Source: a virus. Taken from it: a DNA stretch of 34,105 nucleotides. How positions within the stretch are numbered: the stretch's first letter is position 1; each line of letters opens with the position of its first letter. The notes below the pieces were generated by a model. The model worked only from the letters and a program-made list of their open reading frames with translations. It did not search any database and was not told the DNA's origin. Both the position numbers and the translations under genes were made by a program. Location of the stretch: positions 1 to 34,105 of the IMG/VR virus record IMGVR_UViG_3300027833_001226; one strand, given 5' to 3'. This document shows positions 29,634-34,105 of this stretch, one piece after another.

Positions 29634-29894
29634 ATGCCCAATTATACATTTGAAAATACACAGACCAACGAAATCATAGATCTAACTATGAAAATTGCAG
29701 AGCTTGATCAATTCAAGCTTGACAATCCCCACATGAAACAAAGAATTGTAAGCGCACCGTCAATTGGTGATGCGCACCGTCTTGGGCGAATTAAGCCTGA
29801 TGACGGATTTCGTGATGTTCTCAAAAACGTAAAACACCACCATCCTGGCTCTAGAAAAAAGGACGGTGCAAAAAACACTATCAATACTTGGTAG
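29634..29894 (+). CDS. FmdB-like N-terminus phage protein without zinc cysteines
   Basis: An 86-residue product beginning MPNYTFENTQTNEIIDLTM, which matches the beginning of FmdB-like proteins but lacks the CxxC pairs. The C-terminal half is basic and His-rich (FRDVLKNVKHHHPGSRKK) and ends TINTW. ATG 29634 is used because AGGAG lies 5-9 bases upstream. I recall this layout in T4-like phages near phoH; function unknown. Confidence 0.62.
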   Translation: MPNYTFENTQTNEIIDLTMKIAELDQFKLDNPHMKQRIVSAPSIGDAHRLGRIKPDDGFRDVLKNVKHHHPGSRKKDGAKNTINTW

Positions 29895-29916
29895 TATCAC
29901 AAAACAGGAGAGTTCA

Positions 29917-30669
29917 ATGGCAGCTAGACAGCGAAGATTATCCAGAAGAGAAAAACAACGAGTCGAAAGAGATCAGGAACATATGGTAAGTATCTTAAAT
30001 CAAAACTTCGGTATGAGGCAGATCAATCCATTAACACCAACTCAAGGAGACATGTTCGAATCTTATAATTCAGGATACAATATCGCCGCCATCGGAACAG
30101 CAGGTACAGGAAAAACGATGTGCGCTATGTATTTAGCACTAACCGACGTACTTAAGAAAGGAGGATATGAACAAATCATCGTTGTAAGATCTGCAGTTCA
30201 GACGCGCGAACAGGGGTTTATGCCCGGCACTAAAGAGCAGAAAGAAGCACTCTATTCAGTCCCATATTCAGATATCGTTAACGACTTATTCGGTCGTGGA
30301 GACGCATATCAAATATTACAACAAAAAGGAATGATCAAATTTATGACATCCTCATTTGTTAGAGGACTAACATTCGACAATGCAATTATTATTGTAGATG
30401 AGTGCCAATCAATGACATATCACGAATTAGATACAATTATCACACGAGTAGGAGAATCGTCTAAGATTGTATTTTGTGGAGACACAAGACAAGATGACTT
30501 ATCAATATCTAGAAACAAAGCCGACGTTTCAGGTCTTGCAGAGTTTTTACGAGTAATCCGTAGAATTAATAGTTTCACTACTATTCAATTTACACCAGAC
30601 GACATCGTCAGGTCGGGTCTCGTAAAAGAATATATATTAGCAAAGGAACGGCTTTTAACAGCTGCTTAA
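29917..30669 (+). CDS. phoH: PhoH-like ATPase
   Basis: A 250-residue P-loop ATPase with the Walker A loop GTAGTGKT (residues 60-67), IIVVRSAVQTREQGFMPG as in PhoH proteins, the Walker B-like IIIVDECQSM and a sensor segment IVFCGDTRQDD. PhoH is frequent in marine T4-like phages; proposed roles are RNA metabolism and phosphate-stress response, neither proven. The N-terminal 25 residues are very basic. ATG 29917 follows AGGAG; longer in-frame upstream sequence overlaps the previous gene and is not needed. Confidence 0.92.
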   Translation: MAARQRRLSRREKQRVERDQEHMVSILNQNFGMRQINPLTPTQGDMFESYNSGYNIAAIGTAGTGKTMCAMYLALTDVLKKGGYEQIIVVRSAVQTREQGFMPGTKEQKEALYSVPYSDIVNDLFGRGDAYQILQQKGMIKFMTSSFVRGLTFDNAIIIVDECQSMTYHELDTIITRVGESSKIVFCGDTRQDDLSISRNKADVSGLAEFLRVIRRINSFTTIQFTPDDIVRSGLVKEYILAKERLLTAA

Positions 30670-30680
30670 GTTAAGCAAGG

Positions 30681-30707
30681 ATGGCCTTCGGGCCATTCTT
30701 ACTTTTA
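30681..30707 (+). terminator. Terminator with UUCG tetraloop
   Basis: ATGGCC (30681-30686) and GGCCAT (30691-30696) enclose TTCG, the very stable C(UUCG)G form, and a pyrimidine-rich tail TCTTACTTTT follows. The T-tract is interrupted, so termination may be partial. It lies 24 bases before the PAAR gene. Confidence 0.7.
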
Positions 30708-30720
30708 AAGGATAGAAAAA

Positions 30721-31035
30721 ATGTTTCCAATAACAAGACAATTTATGGATTTCCATATCGGCCACGCATGTATTGGTACAGGTACAGGCCACCCAAAACC
30801 GTTTCACAAAACACCTTATTATACTACACCACAGAACAAAGTACGTGTTGGTGGATTTAAGGCTATTGTAATTGGTGGTGGTACTGCATGTAAAGATATG
30901 GCAGTCGGTGGATCAGGGCGAGTAACTGCTGGTGGTATTCCTGTGCATCGAGCTACTGATGCAACAAGCGGACACCCTTGTCACTTTGTTCCAAATGCTT
31001 CTGCTGCGTCGTTTATATTTGTAAAGGCTGGATAA
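30721..31035 (+). CDS. PAAR-type spike-tip protein (T4 gp5.4-like)
   Basis: A 104-residue protein that would cap the central membrane-piercing spike of a contractile tail. It has the regular Gly-rich turns of PAAR proteins (KVRVGGFKAIVIGGGTAC, GGSGRVTAGGIPVHRATD) and His/Cys residues suited to metal binding near the tip (HIGHACIG, SGHPCHF). AAAGGA precedes the ATG. It confirms a contractile-tailed phage. Confidence 0.8.
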   Translation: MFPITRQFMDFHIGHACIGTGTGHPKPFHKTPYYTTPQNKVRVGGFKAIVIGGGTACKDMAVGGSGRVTAGGIPVHRATDATSGHPCHFVPNASAASFIFVKAG

Positions 31036-31036
31036 A

Positions 31037-31459
31037 ATGGCTAAGCCAGACTATGCGGCTCTGTTCGCTCAAATTGCGATTGAAACAGATCCCGTAGTCA
31101 AAGAACAACTGCGTTTACAAGCTTATGATTTCTCACCACCGGTACCATTACCAGCAGGAGAAACTATAGAAGACTACTTGTTAACTCCTCACGAAGAAGA
31201 ATTATTCGCATACACATATGACGATTATGTGGTAGATAATCCAGGATACGCAGAAGGAAACTACTCTACTTCTGGTTTATACGTTATGCCAGACTACGCC
31301 GAGTACGATTATATAAATATACAGTATCCTACTGCTGGTCTTTACGTTGCTTCAGGGTATACAGAAGAAGACTACATACAATTAACAGATACATCAATAG
31401 GTAGTGGATTTATTTCGTATGTTGGCGAATACTACAATGAATTAGGGGAAACGACGTAA
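31037..31459 (+). CDS. Tyr-rich repeat protein, probable tail component
   Basis: A 140-residue acidic product. The N-terminal 50 residues look helical. The rest holds a repeat with a period of 21 residues: TSGLYVMPDYAEYDYI (78-93) and TAGLYVASGYTEEDYI (99-114), with a weaker preceding copy around DDYVVDNPGYAEGNY. This repeat is built of Tyr, Gly and acids. It lies one base after the PAAR gene and its stop overlaps the fibre start by one base, so a structural role is likely. No family recognised. Confidence 0.6.
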   Translation: MAKPDYAALFAQIAIETDPVVKEQLRLQAYDFSPPVPLPAGETIEDYLLTPHEEELFAYTYDDYVVDNPGYAEGNYSTSGLYVMPDYAEYDYINIQYPTAGLYVASGYTEEDYIQLTDTSIGSGFISYVGEYYNELGETT

Positions 31460-34105
31460 TGTCAATAACAAAGCGTACCGACAAAGGCTCGGCATTAACT
31501 TACGATGAAATGGATGATAACTTTGATGCTATCGCACCACGGACTAGTGCAACAGGTTCAATTCAAATTCCTGCAGGAGATACTAACGCTCGAGACGCTA
31601 CTCCATCAGCAGGCTTTTTAAGATACAACACAAGTCTTAATTCTTTTGAAGGCTATCAAAACGGAGCTTGGGGTAATTTAGGTGCAGGTGGCGGAGGTGG
31701 TGGCGGCGACGTTAACCAAAACGCTTTTAGTATTTTCTCAGTTTCAGGTCAAACAAGTGTTTCAGCAGATTCAGCAACAGATACCGTAGAGTTCATTGCT
31801 GGTTCAAATATCACTCTTACAACAAATTCAGGAAGCGATAGTATTACTATTGCAGCATCTGGTTTAACACAAGATTTTGCATATTCAAGTTTAACAGATG
31901 TTCCGTCAAGTTTTCCTCCAAGCACACATAACCAAGCATGGTCTACAATCACAGGAACACCAACCACATTAGCAGGTTACGGTATTACTGATGGCGGTGG
32001 TGGCGGCGGTGTACAAGGATTTACTGGTATACAAGGTTTCACTGGTGGAGATGGAGATCCTGGTGCTCAAGGTACAAATGGTATCGGACTAAGCGGTAAC
32101 CAAGGTATTCAAGGTCCAGCAGGTGATGGTTCCGGCGGCGGTGGAGCTCAAGGATTCCAAGGTACTCAAGGATTCCAAGGAACAATTGGACAAACTGGTT
32201 TTGGATCAGATGGTGCTCAAGGTTTTCAGGGTTTACAAGGCGACGAAGGTCCAGAAGGAAATTCAGTTCAGGGAATTCAAGGACCTTCTGCTCCAGCTGG
32301 AGCGGTAGTTCAGGGTACTCAAGGTGTTCAAGGTTCGCTAGGATTTGACGGTCAGCCAGGATTCCAAGGCATGCAGGGTTTAGATGCTGCAGGCGCCCAA
32401 GGTGTTCAAGGTCCTAATGGACCAGCAGGATTTGGTTTACAAGGACATCAGGGTATCCAAGGTGATCTTGGTCCTGAAGGTCCTGAAGGTGAAGGTGCTC
32501 AAGGTATTCAAGGTACTGATGGTTTCCAAGGACTTATCGGCGGTGATGGTGGCGATGGGCCAGACGGTCTTCAAGGTCTGCAAGGACCAGCCGGTTCTGT
32601 TCAAGGTTTACAAGGTACGATTGGTGTAGGCGACACGGGTGCTCAAGGTATTCAAGGCAGCGTTCTTCAAGGTACAATTGGTACTGACGGTGCTCAAGGT
32701 ATTCAAGGTTTACTTGGTACCGGTGTTCAAGGTCTTCAAGGAGAAGCTGTTCCAGGACCTAACGGTTTACAAGGTGCTACCGGTATTCAAGGTCTTGGTG
32801 GTGATGAAGGTATTCAAGGTACAGGCGGCGTAAGTATCCAAGGTATCCAAGGGACTCAAGGCATAATTGGAGAAACTGGTACTCAAGGCACACAAGGTAT
32901 TCAAGGTTTACAAAGTGTTCAAGGACTGCAAGGACTCCAAGGAGAAATATTACAAGGTGTTCAAGGTTCAGAAGGTACTATTGGACTGCAAGGTGTTCAA
33001 GGTAACCAATCTACACAAGGTATTCAAGGCAACGCCGGAATAGGTATTCAAGGACCGTCCGACGGTGTTCAAGGTTTGCAAGGTACGACTGGTGACGCTG
33101 GTGTTCAAGGACCGTCTGATGGACAAACGGGTGCACAAGGCTTATTAGGACCACAAGGTATTCAAGGTCTTACTGCTCAAGGTGTTAACGGTGTACAAGG
33201 TTTCGTCGGAATTCAAGGACCATCAGATGGTGCAGACGGAATACAAGGTACTACAGGTATTCAAGGCTCGCAAGGAACTCAAGGTTTAACTGGGGCAGGT
33301 GTTCAAGGTGCGACTGGTGACACTGGTGTTCAAGGACCTGCTGACGGACCACAAGGTACACAGGGTGTTATTGGTACTGCAGTTCAGGGTATTCAGGGTT
33401 CAACCGATGGACCTATTGGACCACAAGGTACACAAGGTGTTCTTGGTTTACAAGGTTTAACTGGATCAACCGGTCTTCAAGGTGTCCAAGGTTTAACTGG
33501 ATCAACTGGCCTTCAAGGTATTCAGGGTGTTCAAGGGATGCAAGGTCTCGATGGACCAGAAGGTAAACGTTCATTTGTTGTAGAAGCTAATGGTTCAACT
33601 GATTACGTAATTGATGGTGTAAATGATCCAACTATTAACCTTATTCGTGGATTTACTTATGCATTTAATGTAGCAGCAAATGGTCACCCATTTGAAATCA
33701 GAGCATCTAACGGTGGATCTGCTTATAATACAGGTGTAATTAATAACGCTGCACAACTTGGTACAGTCTTATTTACAGTGCCATATAACGCTCCTGCAAC
33801 TCTCTATTATCAATGTACTGTGCATTCGAATATGGGTGGAGTTATTAATACTTCTGATCTTGGACCAATTGGTTTAACAGGTCTTCAAGGTTTGCAAGGT
33901 GTCCAAGGTTTACAATCCGTGCAAGGTTTGCAAGGTTTGCAAGGTACAACGAGTCCGAATCCACTGTTTGCTGCTAACGAAGATACTCCTACTGCTCAAC
34001 CTGTAGCAACGGGTTCAAACGCAATTGCGCTAGGCGACTCATCAGATGCTTCGGGTGCTGACTCACTTTCGTTTGGTAGAGATTCAACAGCAAGCGGAGC
34101 TGACT
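31459..34105 (+). CDS. Collagen-like tail fibre with embedded cupredoxin-like domain (partial)
   Basis: The first 882 residues of a fibre that continues past the window. The N-terminus [22 protein letters not shown] is the typical attachment start of marine T4-like fibres. About 110-170 include a Gly-rich hinge and a [12 protein letters not shown] segment. Residues about 185-702 are collagen-like Gly-X-Gln/X-X triplets (GIQGVQGLQG style) broken by short interruptions. Residues about 703-800 form a compact beta domain with H743, C786, H789 and M792. A short second collagen stretch follows (about 805-833), then YadA-head-like repeats ([18 protein letters not shown]). AAACGACG precedes the ATG, which overlaps the upstream stop (TAATG). 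Host receptor binding is expected in the unseen C-terminus. Confidence 0.88.
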   Translation, partial: MSITKRTDKGSALTYDEMDDNFDAIAPRTSATGSIQIPAGDTNARDATPSAGFLRYNTSLNSFEGYQNGAWGNLGAGGGGGGGDVNQNAFSIFSVSGQTSVSADSATDTVEFIAGSNITLTTNSGSDSITIAASGLTQDFAYSSLTDVPSSFPPSTHNQAWSTITGTPTTLAGYGITDGGGGGGVQGFTGIQGFTGGDGDPGAQGTNGIGLSGNQGIQGPAGDGSGGGGAQGFQGTQGFQGTIGQTGFGSDGAQGFQGLQGDEGPEGNSVQGIQGPSAPAGAVVQGTQGVQGSLGFDGQPGFQGMQGLDAAGAQGVQGPNGPAGFGLQGHQGIQGDLGPEGPEGEGAQGIQGTDGFQGLIGGDGGDGPDGLQGLQGPAGSVQGLQGTIGVGDTGAQGIQGSVLQGTIGTDGAQGIQGLLGTGVQGLQGEAVPGPNGLQGATGIQGLGGDEGIQGTGGVSIQGIQGTQGIIGETGTQGTQGIQGLQSVQGLQGLQGEILQGVQGSEGTIGLQGVQGNQSTQGIQGNAGIGIQGPSDGVQGLQGTTGDAGVQGPSDGQTGAQGLLGPQGIQGLTAQGVNGVQGFVGIQGPSDGADGIQGTTGIQGSQGTQGLTGAGVQGATGDTGVQGPADGPQGTQGVIGTAVQGIQGSTDGPIGPQGTQGVLGLQGLTGSTGLQGVQGLTGSTGLQGIQGVQGMQGLDGPEGKRSFVVEANGSTDYVIDGVNDPTINLIRGFTYAFNVAANGHPFEIRASNGGSAYNTGVINNAAQLGTVLFTVPYNAPATLYYQCTVHSNMGGVINTSDLGPIGLTGLQGLQGVQGLQSVQGLQGLQGTTSPNPLFAANEDTPTAQPVATGSNAIALGDSSDASGADSLSFGRDSTASGAD
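32020..33564 (+). repeat. Collagen-like coding repeat
   Basis: About 1.5 kb of tandemly degenerate 9-18-base units, mostly variants of GGTATTCAAGGT, coding Gly-X-X triplets unusually rich in Gln. Trimeric triple-helix formation is expected. Alternative-frame open stretches here are by-products of the repeat. Confidence 0.9.
33451..33519 (+). repeat. Tandem 36-base duplication in the fibre gene
   Basis: The 33-base unit at 33451-33483 recurs at 33487-33519 with only two differences (C/T and T/C, both silent), coding [11 protein letters not shown] twice. This looks like a recent slippage or recombination event. Confidence 0.85.
33565..33858 (+). other. Cupredoxin-like domain inside the fibre
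   Basis: Residues about 703-800 of the fibre interrupt the collagen repeat. The sequence ends with [15 protein letters not shown]: Cys786, His789 and Met792 in C-x2-H-x2-M spacing, the same as in amicyanin, with an upstream His743 in NGHPFEIR. These are the four ligands of a type 1 copper site. Strands [34 protein letters not shown] fit a Greek-key barrel. Copper binding is inferred from ligand spacing only. Confidence 0.65.

Noticed and set aside
31312-31319. TATAAATA inside the Tyr-rich gene
   Set aside because: Codes Tyr-Ile-Asn in an A+T-rich repeat; a weak candidate for a fibre late promoter only.
32123-32833. Alternative-frame open stretches rich in Lys and Val across the collagen repeat
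   Set aside because: They are periodic shadows of Gly-X-Gln coding triplets with no ribosome sites.
1-34105. tRNA genes, CRISPR arrays, insertion sequences, integrase or attachment sites
   Set aside because: I read the intergenic gaps and found no cloverleaf, spaced repeat array, transposase or integrase motifs. The gaps are nearly all under 160 bases and are filled by promoters and terminators.

Overview
The window reads as one contiguous piece of an A+T-rich, T4-like (myovirus-type) phage genome. Every supportable gene is on the + strand, packed tightly, often with 4-base ATGA start/stop overlaps. The T4-type core is clear: gp61-like primase, DHFR, thymidylate synthase, class Ia ribonucleotide reductase (NrdA/NrdB), T4 RNase H-like 5' nuclease, a gp1-like dNMP kinase, ATP-dependent DNA ligase, PhoH-like ATPase, a PAAR spike tip and a long collagen-like tail fibre. 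An ALA synthase of the Shemin (C4) type, the outer-membrane and spanin genes and the overall style suggest a Gram-negative, probably marine alphaproteobacterial, host. The host is inference; no host marker such as a tRNA was seen.

Layout. 1-1419: end of an acidic protein, an overlapping Rz/Rz1-like spanin pair and a coiled-coil protein with a C-terminal membrane segment. 1416-10118: primase, DHFR, ThyA, NrdA and NrdB, then an inserted metabolic/envelope trio: 5-aminolevulinate synthase, a DUF454/YbaN-like inner-membrane protein and a signal-peptide-bearing beta-barrel protein. 10200-13599: surface-glycan genes (RmlB-like dehydratase, methyltransferase, a GT17 glycosyltransferase fused to a sulfotransferase-like domain). 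13603-20838: SleB-type cell-wall hydrolase, phosphoesterase, ClpP-like protease, several small unknowns, a short UDP-sugar dehydrogenase, a cytidylyltransferase, a eukaryotic-type phosphomannomutase, a peroxiredoxin and a glutaredoxin. 20842-29518: ligase, serine hydroxymethyltransferase, FmdB-like zinc ribbon, GIY-YIG-like protein, dNMP kinase, GT4 glycosyltransferase, 5' nuclease, small conserved phage proteins and a HAD hydrolase. 29539-34105: PhoH, PAAR tip, a Tyr-rich repeat protein and a tail fibre that runs off the end.

How the genes fit. NrdAB, glutaredoxin, dNMP kinase, ThyA, DHFR and SHMT form a nearly self-contained deoxynucleotide and thymidylate/folate cycle. SHMT also makes glycine, the amino-acid substrate of ALA synthase, so nucleotide and tetrapyrrole metabolism may be linked. 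Glycan genes are scattered in three places and could decorate the virion or the host surface.

Regulation is unusually readable. Ten promoters have TTGACA, exactly 17 bases, then TATAAT (one has TATATT). In several, the -35 box lies in a hairpin stem or overlaps the stop codon of the gene before. Three intergenic T4-type late boxes (TATAAATA) are also present. The most distinctive items are a cupredoxin-like domain with an amicyanin-spaced His/Cys-x2-His-x2-Met set inside the collagen-like fibre, the ALAS/DUF454/beta-barrel trio, the GT17-sulfotransferase fusion and the fused terminator-promoter elements.
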